DNA of 64,000 nucleotides from Barnesiella merdipullorum (lineage in GTDB: Bacteria; Bacteroidota; Bacteroidia; Bacteroidales; Barnesiellaceae): positions 1 to 64,000 of the forward strand of contig DXBT01000021.1 of assembly GCA_019116365.1 (NCBI GenBank), in the 5' to 3' direction. Positions 42,259 through 50,869 of this stretch are shown here, in pieces. The position numbers were made by a program, and so were the translations under genes. Each line of letters starts with the position of its first letter. The first letter of the stretch is position 1. The notes under the pieces were generated by a model that saw only the letters and a list, made by a program, of their open reading frames with translations, ran no database searches and had not been told where the DNA came from.

Positions 42259-44004
42259 ATGACCAACGAAAAAATAATCATCTACCAAGTCCTTCCCCGT
42301 CTCTTCTCAAACACTTGCGACAACTGTGTGCCCAACGGTACCTGCGAGCGCAACGGCTCGGGGAAACTGAACGACTTCACCCCCAAGGTTTTGCAGGAAA
42401 TCAAGAAACTCGGGGCCAACTACATCTGGTACACCGGTGTTATCGAGCATGCGACCAAGACCGATTACTCCCGCTATGGCATCCGGCCCGATAACCGCTA
42501 TGTGGTCAAAGGCGAGGCCGGGTCGCCCTATGCCATTAAGGACTATTACGACATCGACCCCGACCTGGCCGAGAATCCCCTCGAGCGCATGCAGGAGTTC
42601 GAGGCCCTTGTGGCCCGCACCCATGCGGCCGGCCTGAAGGTGGTGCTCGACTTTGTCCCCAACCATGTGGCCCGTCAGTACCACTCCGATGCCGCCCCTC
42701 AGGGAGTCGAGGATTTGGGAGCCCACGACAATAAAGAGATGCACTTCTCGCCCTCCAACAACTTCTACTACATACCCCGGCAGGCCTTTACCCCGCAGTT
42801 CTATATCGGCGAGGGCAACGACCGTTACTTCGAGTATCCGGCCAAGGCAACCGGCAACGACTGCTTCGGGGCCTTCCCCAGTGAGAACGACTGGTACGAG
42901 ACGGTGAAACTCAACTATGGCGTCGATTACATGGGCGGCCATCGCCACTGTTTCGACCCCATCCCCGACACCTGGCACAAGATGCTCGATATCCTCCTCT
43001 TCTGGTGTGGCAAGGGCATCGACGCCTTCCGTTGCGACATGGCCCACATGGTGCCCGTCGAGTTTTGGGGATGGGCCATCGCTCGGGTCAAGGAGAGTTA
43101 CCCCGAGGTGCTGTTTATTGCCGAGATTTATGACCAGGCCCTGTATAGGCTCTACATCGAGAAAGGCAAGTTCGACTACCTCTACGACAAGGTAGGACTC
43201 TATGACAAACTGCGGGGTGTGCTGTGCCATCAGGTATCGGCCGCACAGCTCACCTATTGCTGGCAGGCTGTCGATGGGATAGGGGGGCACATGCTCAACT
43301 TTCTTGAGAATCACGACGAGCAGCGTTTCGCTTCGCCCTTTTTCGCCGGCGATGCCGCCAAGGCCATCCCGGCCCTGGTTGTAGCCACGATGATGAATAC
43401 CGGCCCCATGATGATCTACTTCGGGCAAGAGTTGGGCGAGCGGGGCGATGATGCCGAGGGCTTCAGCGGGCACGACGGCCGCACCACCATCTTCGACTAC
43501 TGGAGTGTACCCACCGTGCGGCAGTGGTACGACGGAGGCCGATGCTCGGTAGCCCGCCTCACCACCCCGCAGAAACGGTTGCGCAACCTCTACAAGACGA
43601 TACTCAACATAGGGCGTCGCGAAAAAGCCATCGGTCAGGGCAGCTTTTTCGACCTCATGTATGTCAACGGCGAGAATCCCCGGTTCAATCCCCACCGTCA
43701 CTACGCCTTCCTGCGCAAGTATGGCCACGAGCTGCTGCTTGTCGCCGTCAACTTCGATTCCTGTCCCGCCGAGGTCGCCATCAATCTGCCCAACCACGCC
43801 TTCGAAACGATGAAAATCGAAGCCGGACAATACGAGGCAACCGAGCTTATCGGTGGCGAGAAAGCCTCCAAAACCGTTGCCCCCGATGCCCCCTTTGTCT
43901 GCACCCTTCCCGCCAGTGGAGCCGTGGTGTGGAAAGTGGAATTAAAAAATTTTTCCCAACGAAACATAGAAAAAATGAAAAAGGACAAGAAAATTTCGAA
44001 ATAG
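42259..44004 (+). CDS. GH13-family alpha-amylase-like enzyme, cytoplasmic
   Basis: A 581-residue protein without signal peptide. A TIM-barrel GH13 domain (about 10-440) carries the conserved regions: VVLDFVPNHV (region I), GIDAFRCDMAH with nucleophile Asp260, VLFIAEIYD with acid/base Glu289, and FLENHDEQRF with Asp353. A beta-sandwich C domain follows (about 470-565), then a short lysine-rich tail. An N-terminal cysteine cluster (CDNCVPNGTC, about 16-25) is unusual. The enzyme would act on intracellular alpha-glucans such as glycogen or imported maltodextrin. It lies 16 bp after the patatin gene. The prs promoter overlaps the region just after its stop. Confidence 0.93.
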   Translation: MTNEKIIIYQVLPRLFSNTCDNCVPNGTCERNGSGKLNDFTPKVLQEIKKLGANYIWYTGVIEHATKTDYSRYGIRPDNRYVVKGEAGSPYAIKDYYDIDPDLAENPLERMQEFEALVARTHAAGLKVVLDFVPNHVARQYHSDAAPQGVEDLGAHDNKEMHFSPSNNFYYIPRQAFTPQFYIGEGNDRYFEYPAKATGNDCFGAFPSENDWYETVKLNYGVDYMGGHRHCFDPIPDTWHKMLDILLFWCGKGIDAFRCDMAHMVPVEFWGWAIARVKESYPEVLFIAEIYDQALYRLYIEKGKFDYLYDKVGLYDKLRGVLCHQVSAAQLTYCWQAVDGIGGHMLNFLENHDEQRFASPFFAGDAAKAIPALVVATMMNTGPMMIYFGQELGERGDDAEGFSGHDGRTTIFDYWSVPTVRQWYDGGRCSVARLTTPQKRLRNLYKTILNIGRREKAIGQGSFFDLMYVNGENPRFNPHRHYAFLRKYGHELLLVAVNFDSCPAEVAINLPNHAFETMKIEAGQYEATELIGGEKASKTVAPDAPFVCTLPASGAVVWKVELKNFSQRNIEKMKKDKKISK

Positions 44005-44010
44005 AAATTG

Positions 44011-44018
44011 TACCTTTG
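44011..44018 (+). promoter_or_regulatory. -7 element for prs
   Basis: TACCTTTG exactly matches TAnnTTTG, giving a leader of about 35 nt to the prs ATG at 44059. No -33 TTTG is clear. Confidence 0.55.
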
Positions 44019-44058
44019 TCCCACAAATAATAACCTCTGTTTTTACATACCAAAAATC

Positions 44059-44997
44059 ATGAGTCAAACACCTCCCTTCAAGGTATTTTCGGGAACCAAT
44101 TCAAGGTATCTCGCTGAGAAAATCTGTAATAGTCTGGGTTGCGAATTAGGCCAAATGAACATTCAGCACTTTGCCGATGGTGAATTTGCCGTCTCTTTCG
44201 AGGAGTCGATTCGTGGCTGCCAGGTATATCTGGTACAATCGACATTCCCCAATTCCGACAACCTCATGGAATTGTTGTTAATGATCGACGCCGCTAAGCG
44301 CGCTTCGGCAAAATCTATCGTAGCTGTCGTTCCCTACTTCGGTTGGGCCCGTCAGGACCGCAAGGACAAACCCCGTGTTTCCATCGCCGCCAAGCTCTTG
44401 GCCGACATTCTGAGTGTAGCCGGTATCAACCGCCTCATCACGATGGACCTGCACGCCGACCAGATTCAAGGATTCTTCGATGTTCCCGTGGATCACCTGT
44501 ATGCTTCGTCGGTATTCATTCCCTATATCCAGTCGCTGAACCTCAAGGATATGGTGGTTGCTACCCCCGACGTAGGAGGTTCCAAACGCGCCAGCACCTA
44601 TGCCAAGTATCTGGGCGTGCCCCTGGTATTGTGCCACAAGCAACGCGCCAAAGCCAATGTAGTCGAGAGCATGACCGTGATTGGCGATGTAGAGAGTAAG
44701 AACGTAATTCTCGTGGACGATATGGTCGATACCGCCGGTACCATTACCAAGGCTGCCGACCTGATGATAAGCAAAGGAGCCCTCTCGGTACGTGCCATTG
44801 CCTCGCACGCCGTGATGAGCGACCCTGCCACCGAGCGTGTACAGAACTCGTCGATGACCGAGATGATCTTCACCGACAGTATTCCCTACACCAAGAAGTG
44901 CGACAAGGTACACATCATCAGCATTGCCGACCTCTTTGCCGATACCATCCGTCGGGTTTACGAAAACAAATCCATCAGTTCGCAATACCTGCTGTAA
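44059..44997 (+). CDS. prs: Ribose-phosphate pyrophosphokinase
   Basis: A 312-residue PRPP synthetase of normal length. Landmarks are FSGTNSRYLAEKI at the start, YFGWARQDRKDKPR (ATP-binding flexible region), TMDLHADQIQGFF, and the PRPP-binding loop VILVDDMVDTAGT (about 213-225). It transfers pyrophosphate from ATP to ribose-5-phosphate for nucleotide, His and Trp synthesis. The frame extends upstream to 44008, but the start at 44059 is chosen because the family begins with the PFKVFSG strand and the -7 element overlaps the upstream region. A strong terminator follows the stop, so it is a single-gene unit. Confidence 0.97.
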   Translation: MSQTPPFKVFSGTNSRYLAEKICNSLGCELGQMNIQHFADGEFAVSFEESIRGCQVYLVQSTFPNSDNLMELLLMIDAAKRASAKSIVAVVPYFGWARQDRKDKPRVSIAAKLLADILSVAGINRLITMDLHADQIQGFFDVPVDHLYASSVFIPYIQSLNLKDMVVATPDVGGSKRASTYAKYLGVPLVLCHKQRAKANVVESMTVIGDVESKNVILVDDMVDTAGTITKAADLMISKGALSVRAIASHAVMSDPATERVQNSSMTEMIFTDSIPYTKKCDKVHIISIADLFADTIRRVYENKSISSQYLL

Positions 44998-45017
44998 TCC
45001 AGCAACCGTCATAAACG

Positions 45018-45058
45018 ACAAAGGCCGATGCCATAGGGCATCGGCCTTTGTTTGTTTT
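45018..45058 (+). terminator. Rho-independent terminator after prs
   Basis: ACAAAGGCCGATGCC (45018-45032) pairs with GGCATCGGCCTTTGT (45037-45051) around a four-base loop, followed by TTGTTTT. Confidence 0.92.
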
Positions 45059-45158
45059 GCGCCCATCCTCCTGAACCGTCGTGTGATCCATTGGGGCAGG
45101 GATGCGGCTCTCGGTTTCTGTGCCGGTCTCTGTCTCTCGTATCAAAACGGGCAGACAC

Positions 45159-45199
45159 AAAAAAAAGCGAGGCGTATCGCAAAAGCGGTGCGCCTCGCT
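45159..45199 (-). terminator. Rho-independent terminator after dnaK
   Basis: On the minus strand AGCGAGGCG (45191-45199) pairs with CGCCTCGCT (45166-45174), with an inner GC pair, followed by eight T (45159-45166). It ends the leftward dnaK transcript. Confidence 0.9.
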
Positions 45200-45227
45200 G
45201 GGTATAGAGGATTAGAGATTTATTAGC

Positions 45228-47138
45228 TTATTTCACCTCTTCGAAGTCCACGTCGGTCACATCCTTGTCGTTGTTACCGCCCTGTTGAGCGTTAGCACCC
45301 GGTTGAGCCTGTTGAGCACCGGCAGCCTGTTGTTGAGCCTGAGCGTTGTACAGGTCTTGAGCAGCAGCTTGCAGTACACTCTCCAGTTCGCTCGAAGCCG
45401 AGTCGATACCGGCAATGTCTTGAGCCTTGTGAGCCTCTTTCAGTTTGTTCAGAGCCGATTCGATGGCACTTCTCTTGTCGGCCGGAATCTTGTCGCCCAT
45501 CTCTTTGAGCTGTTTCTCGGTTTGGAAGATGAGGGCATCGGCGTGATTCAGTTTGTCGATACGTTCTTTCTCTTTGGCATCGTTTTCGGCGTTGGCAGCA
45601 GCCTCGTCCTTCATCCGTTTGATTTCGGCGTCGGTCAAGCCGCTCGAAGCCTCGATACGAATACTTTGCTCTTTGCCCGTGCCTTTATCCTTGGCCGATA
45701 CATTCAAGATACCGTTGGCATCGATATCGAATGTTACCTCGATTTGAGGCACACCACGCATGGCAGCGGGGATTCCGTCGAGGTGGAACTTACCGATGGT
45801 CTTGTTGTCTTTGGCCATAGGACGTTCACCTTGCAGTACGTGGATTTCTACCGAAGGCTGGTTATCGACAGCGGTCGAGAAGATTTCCGATTTGCGGGTA
45901 GGAATCGTCGTGTTGGCGTCGATCAGTTTGGTCATCACACCACCCAGCGTTTCAATACCCAGCGACAGAGGCGTTACATCGAGCAGCAATACATCTTTCA
46001 CATCACCGGTCAATACGGCACCTTGTATGGCAGCACCCACGGCAACAACCTCATCGGGGTTAACACCCTTCGAAGGAGTTCTACCGAAGAATTTCTCTAC
46101 GATAGCCTGGATGGCGGGGATACGGGTCGAACCACCTACGAGAATTACCTCGTCGATATCCGAAGCGCTCAAGCCGGCATCCTGCAAAGCTTTGCGGCAA
46201 GGCTCGATAGTGGCCTGGATCAAGCGGTCGCACAATTGCTCGAATTTGGCACGGGTCAACGTCTTAACCAAGTGTTTGGGCACACCGTTCACAGGCATGA
46301 TGTAAGGCAAGTTGATCTCGGTCGAAGTCGAGCTCGACAATTCGATTTTAGCCTTTTCGGCAGCCTCTTTCAAACGTTGTAGAGCCATAGGATCTTGTCT
46401 CAAGTCCACGCCCTCGTCGTTCTTGAACTCGTCGGCCAACCAGTCGATGATTACATGGTCGAAGTCATCACCGCCCAGGTGAGTATCACCGTTGGTCGAT
46501 TTAACCTCAAATACACCGTCGCCCAACTCCAGGATAGAGATATCGAACGTACCACCACCCAAGTCGAATACGGCGATCTTCATATCTTTGTTAGCCTTGT
46601 CGAGACCGTAGGCCAAAGCGGCAGCCGTAGGTTCGTTGACGATACGGCGAACGTTCAACCCGGCAATCTCACCGGCTTCTTTCGTAGCCTGACGTTGTGA
46701 GTCGTTGAAGTAGGCAGGTACCGTGATTACGGCATCGGTTACCTCTTGACCCAGATAGTCTTCGGCCGTCTTTTTCATTTTTTGCAGAATCATGGCCGAG
46801 ATCTCTTGCGGAGAGTACATACGGCCGTCGATATCGACACGAGGCATGTTGTTGTCGCTGCGTACCACTTTGTAAGGTACACGAGCGATTTCGTTGGTTA
46901 CCTGGTCGTAAGACTCGCCCATGAAACGTTTGATCGAGAACACTGTTCTCGTAGGATTAGTGATAGCCTGACGTTTGGCGGGCTCACCCACTTTACGTTC
47001 GCCACCATCTACAAAAGCCACAATTGAAGGAGTCGTACGACGACCTTCGCTGTTGGCGATTACTACCGGCTCGGTACCTTCCATTACGGCGACACACGAG
47101 TTGGTTGTTCCTAAGTCAATACCAATAATCTTTCCCAT
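45228..47138 (-). CDS. dnaK: Molecular chaperone DnaK (Hsp70)
   Basis: A 636-residue Hsp70 of standard length. The ATPase domain (1-380) opens GKIIGIDLGTTNSCVAVM and contains AVFDLGGGTFDISIL and ILVGGSTRIPAIQ. The interdomain linker is DVLLLDVTPLSLGIE, the substrate-binding beta-domain spans about 390-505, and the helical lid about 510-600. A Gln/Ala-rich spacer then leads to the acidic C-terminus DVDFEEVK. It is transcribed alone and leftward: no grpE or dnaJ is adjacent and no CIRCE-type inverted repeat was seen upstream. A perfect intrinsic terminator lies about 30 bp beyond the stop. Confidence 0.98.
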   Translation of the reverse strand: MGKIIGIDLGTTNSCVAVMEGTEPVVIANSEGRRTTPSIVAFVDGGERKVGEPAKRQAITNPTRTVFSIKRFMGESYDQVTNEIARVPYKVVRSDNNMPRVDIDGRMYSPQEISAMILQKMKKTAEDYLGQEVTDAVITVPAYFNDSQRQATKEAGEIAGLNVRRIVNEPTAAALAYGLDKANKDMKIAVFDLGGGTFDISILELGDGVFEVKSTNGDTHLGGDDFDHVIIDWLADEFKNDEGVDLRQDPMALQRLKEAAEKAKIELSSSTSTEINLPYIMPVNGVPKHLVKTLTRAKFEQLCDRLIQATIEPCRKALQDAGLSASDIDEVILVGGSTRIPAIQAIVEKFFGRTPSKGVNPDEVVAVGAAIQGAVLTGDVKDVLLLDVTPLSLGIETLGGVMTKLIDANTTIPTRKSEIFSTAVDNQPSVEIHVLQGERPMAKDNKTIGKFHLDGIPAAMRGVPQIEVTFDIDANGILNVSAKDKGTGKEQSIRIEASSGLTDAEIKRMKDEAAANAENDAKEKERIDKLNHADALIFQTEKQLKEMGDKIPADKRSAIESALNKLKEAHKAQDIAGIDSASSELESVLQAAAQDLYNAQAQQQAAGAQQAQPGANAQQGGNNDKDVTDVDFEEVK

Positions 47139-47502
47139 AGTTATATACTTTTTTATTTGTTATTCAATAGAGTTAATTATCTGCCGCCCTTGCGAGCGAC
47201 ACTCCATAATATTCAAATGCCATGCCAAAAAACGCCTCTTGCGAAAATGTTTTTTTTGTCAGTCTTTTCAAAAACGACATCGGTCGCCTGTGTCAGTATT
47301 GCTGTCGATTTGTCATATCGCTTTGGCGGAGCCCTTTGACTCGGTGTAGAAAACGTCTGTGAGAGGCAAAAGGTTGATTGCCCGGCAGCTTATTTTCCCC
47401 GATTTATTTCGTTATTAAACCGAAATAACGTAAATTTGCCCGTCTTATAATGGGTATTGAACCTGAAGTCTAAAAGTATAAGTTAACTAAATACTAATTA
47501 TT
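47139..47502. other. Divergent intergenic region between dnaK and the mmd operon
   Basis: No gene seen in 364 bp. The right part holds the mce promoter (47407-47438). I found no TAnnTTTG element facing dnaK and no heat-shock inverted repeat. Confidence 0.6.
47407..47438 (+). promoter_or_regulatory. Promoter for the methylmalonyl-CoA decarboxylase operon
   Basis: TTTCG (47407-47411), a 19-bp spacer and TAAATTTG (47431-47438), an exact -7 with a one-base variant -33. The leader would be about 60 nt to the ATG at 47503. Confidence 0.6.
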
Positions 47503-47916
47503 ATGAACATTTCCCACATTGAACATTTAGGAATCGCTGTGAAGAGTCTCGACGAGGCTATTCCCTATTACGAAAACATTTTAGGTCTTAAATGTTATTC
47601 TATCGAAGAGGTTGCCGATCAGAAAGTTAGAACGGCCTTCTTCAAAGTTGGACAGACAAAACTCGAGCTGCTCGAGCCCACAAGCGAAGACAGCACTATT
47701 GCCAAGTTCATAGAGAAACGCGGCGAGGGTATCCATCACCTGGCTTTCGCCATTGAAGATGGTGTGGCCAATGCGCTGGCCGAGGTCGAGGCCAAGGGTG
47801 TACGTCTCATCGACAAGGCTCCCCGCAAAGGTGCCGAAGGTTTGAACATCGCCTTCCTGCACCCCAAATCCACTTGCAGCGTATTAACCGAACTTTGTGA
47901 AGACCCTAATAAATAA
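47503..47916 (+). CDS. mce: Methylmalonyl-CoA epimerase
   Basis: A 137-residue protein of the glyoxalase/VOC fold with two beta-alpha-beta-beta-beta units. The start ISHIEHLGIAVKSLDEAIPYY, the middle GEGIHHLAFAIED and the end FLHPKSTCSVLTELCE are typical of the family, with metal-binding His and Glu residues in each. It interconverts (S)- and (R)-methylmalonyl-CoA, linking the mutase product to the decarboxylase encoded next. It is the first gene of a five-gene operon, with 5 bp between its stop and mmdA. Confidence 0.95.
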   Translation: MNISHIEHLGIAVKSLDEAIPYYENILGLKCYSIEEVADQKVRTAFFKVGQTKLELLEPTSEDSTIAKFIEKRGEGIHHLAFAIEDGVANALAEVEAKGVRLIDKAPRKGAEGLNIAFLHPKSTCSVLTELCEDPNK

Positions 47917-47921
47917 TAAAT

Positions 47922-49475
47922 ATGAGCAATCAACTTGAAAAAGTACAGGAGCTGATTGAGCTGCGCGCTCAGGCTCGCCTGGGTGGTGGTCAAAAAGCCA
48001 TCGATAAGCAACACGATAAAGGTAAATATACGGCCCGTGAGCGTATTGCGCAACTCCTCGACGAAGGTAGCTTCGAAGAGTTGGATATGTTTGTACGTCA
48101 CAGATGTACCAACTTCGGTCAAGAGAAGAAATCGTTTTTGGGCGACGGCGTCGTAACCGGTTACGGTACGATCGAAGGTCGCCTCGTTTATGTATTCGCT
48201 CAGGACTTTACCGTATTCGGCGGCTCTCTGTCCGAGACGATGGCCTTGAAAATCTGCAAGGTCATGGATATGGCCATGAAGATGGGAGCCCCCTGCATCG
48301 GTCTGAACGACTCGGGTGGTGCCCGTATCCAGGAAGGTATCAACGCCCTGGCCGGTTATGCTGAGATTTTCCAGCGTAACATCATGGCATCGGGTGTGAT
48401 TCCCCAAATTTCGGCCATCCTCGGTCCCTGCGCCGGTGGTGCCGTATATTCGCCTGCCTTGACCGACTTCACGATCATGGCCAAAGGTATCTCCTACATG
48501 TTCCTCACCGGCCCGAAGGTAGTAAAGACCGTAACCGGCGAAGACGTTACACAAGAGGCCCTCGGTGGTGCCGAAGTTCACTCGGTTAAATCGGGTGTAG
48601 CCCACTTTGCTGCCGAGAACGGTGAAGAGGCCCTGGCCATCATCCGCAAGCTCATCAGCTACATTCCCCAAAACAACCTCGAGGAGGCTCCACTCGTTCC
48701 CTGCAACGACCCCATCGACCGTCTCGAAGACTCTCTCAACGAGATTATCCCCGATAGCCCCAACCGTCCCTACGACATGTATGAGGTAATCGGTGCCATC
48801 ATCGACAACGGCGAATTCCTCGAAGTTCAACGCGACTACGCCAAGAACATCATCATCGGCTTCGCCCGCTTCAACGGTCAGTCGGTAGGTATCGTAGCCA
48901 ACCAGCCCAAATACCTGGCCGGTGTGCTCGACAGCAACGCTTCGCGCAAAGCCGCCCGTTTCGTTCGCTTCTGCGATGCCTTCAACATTCCCATCGTCAG
49001 CCTGGTCGATGTACCGGGATTCCTGCCGGGTACGGGACAAGAGTACAACGGTGTCATCCTGCACGGTGCCAAACTGCTCTACGCCTATGGCGAAGCCACG
49101 GTGCCCAAGGTTACCATCACGCTGCGTAAGTCCTATGGCGGTTCGCACATTGTGATGAGTTGTAAACAACTGCGTGGCGACATGAACTATGCATGGCCTA
49201 CCGCCGAAATCGCCGTAATGGGTGGTGCCGGTGCCGTAGAGGTACTCTATGCCAAAGAGGCCAAAGAGGCTCCCGATCCCGCCAAGTTCATGGCCGAGAA
49301 AGAAGCCGAATATACCAAACTGTTTGCCAACCCCTACAACGCAGCCAAGTATGGTTATATCGACGATGTTATCGAGCCTCGCAACACGCGCTTCCGCATC
49401 ATTCGCGCCTTGCAGCAGTTGCAGACCAAGAAGTTAACCAACCCGGCTAAAAAGCACGGTAATATTCCTTTGTAA
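47922..49475 (+). CDS. mmdA: Methylmalonyl-CoA decarboxylase alpha subunit (carboxyltransferase)
   Basis: A 517-residue acyl-CoA carboxyltransferase of the crotonase-like fold in two halves. Landmarks are RIAQLLDEGSFEELD near residue 40, GLNDSGGARIQEGI (about 126-139), GPCAGGAVYSPALTDF and, in the second half, DVPGFLPGTGQEYNGV and RKSYGGSHIVM. It moves the carboxyl group from methylmalonyl-CoA to biotin on the carrier subunit, producing propionyl-CoA. The context (epimerase, OadG-like, biotin carrier, beta subunit) shows the sodium-pumping decarboxylase rather than an ATP-dependent carboxylase, since no biotin carboxylase gene is present. Confidence 0.96.
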   Translation: MSNQLEKVQELIELRAQARLGGGQKAIDKQHDKGKYTARERIAQLLDEGSFEELDMFVRHRCTNFGQEKKSFLGDGVVTGYGTIEGRLVYVFAQDFTVFGGSLSETMALKICKVMDMAMKMGAPCIGLNDSGGARIQEGINALAGYAEIFQRNIMASGVIPQISAILGPCAGGAVYSPALTDFTIMAKGISYMFLTGPKVVKTVTGEDVTQEALGGAEVHSVKSGVAHFAAENGEEALAIIRKLISYIPQNNLEEAPLVPCNDPIDRLEDSLNEIIPDSPNRPYDMYEVIGAIIDNGEFLEVQRDYAKNIIIGFARFNGQSVGIVANQPKYLAGVLDSNASRKAARFVRFCDAFNIPIVSLVDVPGFLPGTGQEYNGVILHGAKLLYAYGEATVPKVTITLRKSYGGSHIVMSCKQLRGDMNYAWPTAEIAVMGGAGAVEVLYAKEAKEAPDPAKFMAEKEAEYTKLFANPYNAAKYGYIDDVIEPRNTRFRIIRALQQLQTKKLTNPAKKHGNIPL

Positions 49476-49495
49476 TACATTTAAAGTATAAAACG

Positions 49496-50410
49496 ATGAA
49501 TAAAAAAATCTTAGGGATATTCCTGTTTGCCTCCCTTATGGTGTCATCGGCATGGGCACAGGGACGAAAAGGTTTGCGTATCAATGAAGTCTTGGTCACC
49601 AACGAAACCAACTATCAGGACGACTACGGTTGTCAGTCGGCCTGGATCGAGCTCTTCAATACCACCTTTGGTACCGTCGATGTGCGCAGCTGCTACTTGA
49701 CCAACGACAGGAACAATCCCAAAAAATATCCCATCCCCAAGGGCGATGTACTCACCGAGATGCCTCCCCGTCAGCACCTGCTCTTCTGGGCTGACGATAT
49801 GCCCAACCGGGGTACGTTCCATGTGAATTTCAAGCTGGATCCGACAAAAGACAACTGGATTGGCCTTTACGATGCCAACGGGCGCGACCTCATCGACTCG
49901 GTTACGGTGCCCGCCGGAATACCCGCCGATCACTCCTATGCTCGCATCGAGGATGGAGTAGGCAAATGGGTAATCAAGGGCGGCGATGAGCAATCGGGCT
50001 ACGTGACACCGAGCACCAACAACATTACGCTCGACTCCAACGTGAAGATCGAGATGTTTGCCGAGCACGATCCCTTTGGCGTAGGTATGGCCATCATGGC
50101 CATGGCCATCGTCTTCTCGGGGCTGTTGCTGCTCTATCTGTTGTTCCGTCTTATCGGCCAGATTTCGGTACTCATCAAGAAGCGCAACGCGATGCGCGTA
50201 CACGGTATCTCTGACAAGGAAGAGGCCAAGGAGAAAGGCTTCGGCCGTGAATCGGGCGAGGTATATGCCGCAATCGCCATGGCTCTGTATCAGCACTTCG
50301 AAGTTCACGATGTAGAAGACACCATCCTCACCATCAACAAGGTGAAGAGAGCCTACTCGCCGTGGAACTCGAAGATCTATTCGCTGCGTGAAATTCCCCA
50401 TAAAAAGTAA
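49496..50410 (+). CDS. OadG-family decarboxylase gamma/delta subunit fused to an N-terminal lamin-tail-like domain
   Basis: A 304-residue protein, far longer than the usual OadG of about 80-130. Signal peptide 1-21 (ends WAQ) is followed by an extracytoplasmic beta domain (about 24-165) resembling lamin-tail domains: GLRINEVLVTNETNYQDDYG, SAWIELFNTT, CYLTNDRNNPKKY, DSYARIEDG-type end. A membrane helix (about 198-222) comes next, then the cytoplasmic OadG-like tail (about 225-304) with EVYAAIAMALYQHF, as seen in OadG/MmdD partners. OadG-type subunits assemble the decarboxylase and anchor the carboxyltransferase to the beta subunit. The role of the lamin-tail part is unknown. It lies 20 bp after mmdA. 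Confidence 0.87.
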   Translation: MNKKILGIFLFASLMVSSAWAQGRKGLRINEVLVTNETNYQDDYGCQSAWIELFNTTFGTVDVRSCYLTNDRNNPKKYPIPKGDVLTEMPPRQHLLFWADDMPNRGTFHVNFKLDPTKDNWIGLYDANGRDLIDSVTVPAGIPADHSYARIEDGVGKWVIKGGDEQSGYVTPSTNNITLDSNVKIEMFAEHDPFGVGMAIMAMAIVFSGLLLLYLLFRLIGQISVLIKKRNAMRVHGISDKEEAKEKGFGRESGEVYAAIAMALYQHFEVHDVEDTILTINKVKRAYSPWNSKIYSLREIPHKK

Positions 50411-50436
50411 TTCCCAAATAACGATTAAAAAAACTT

Positions 50437-50865
50437 ATGAAAGAGTATAAGTATAGAATCAACGGTAACCTCTATAAGGTTTCTGTTGGCGATATAGAGA
50501 AAAACATTGCCCATGTCGAGGTGAATGGTACTACCTACAATGTCGAGATGGAAGAGGCTGCCCCCGTTAAGGTATCTACCCCTAAACCCTCGTCGGCTCC
50601 GCGTACCGCTACGGGCGAACCCGTTATCTCCAAACCCACCGTTTCTTCGGGTGCCGACGCCGTGAAGTCGCCGCTGCCCGGTGTTGTCAACGACATTCTG
50701 GTAAAAGTGGGCGATACGGTGAGCGTTGGTCAGACGGTGCTCATCCTCGAAGCCATGAAGATGGAAAACAACATCAACGCCATCAAGAGTGGTAAAGTGA
50801 CGGCCGTCAAAGTAAACAAAGGTGATTCGGTACTCGAAGGAACCGAACTTATCATAATTGAATAA
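50437..50865 (+). CDS. Biotin carboxyl carrier protein of methylmalonyl-CoA decarboxylase
   Basis: A 142-residue biotinyl carrier. The N-terminal 45 residues form a small beta region (YKYRINGNLYKVSVGD). A Pro/Ala/Thr-rich linker (about 45-70) leads to the biotinyl domain (about 72-142) with the attachment motif EAMKMEN; biotin goes on Lys108. It carries the carboxyl group from MmdA to the membrane beta subunit, where it is released. The linker supplies the swing between the two sites. It lies 26 bp after the OadG fusion gene, and 4 bp separate it from mmdB. Confidence 0.96.
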   Translation: MKEYKYRINGNLYKVSVGDIEKNIAHVEVNGTTYNVEMEEAAPVKVSTPKPSSAPRTATGEPVISKPTVSSGADAVKSPLPGVVNDILVKVGDTVSVGQTVLILEAMKMENNINAIKSGKVTAVKVNKGDSVLEGTELIIIE

Positions 50866-50869
50866 GACT

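Noticed and set aside
47139..47300. CIRCE-type heat-shock operator ahead of dnaK
   Set aside because: No TTAGCACTC/GAGTGCTAA inverted repeat is present in the upstream region.
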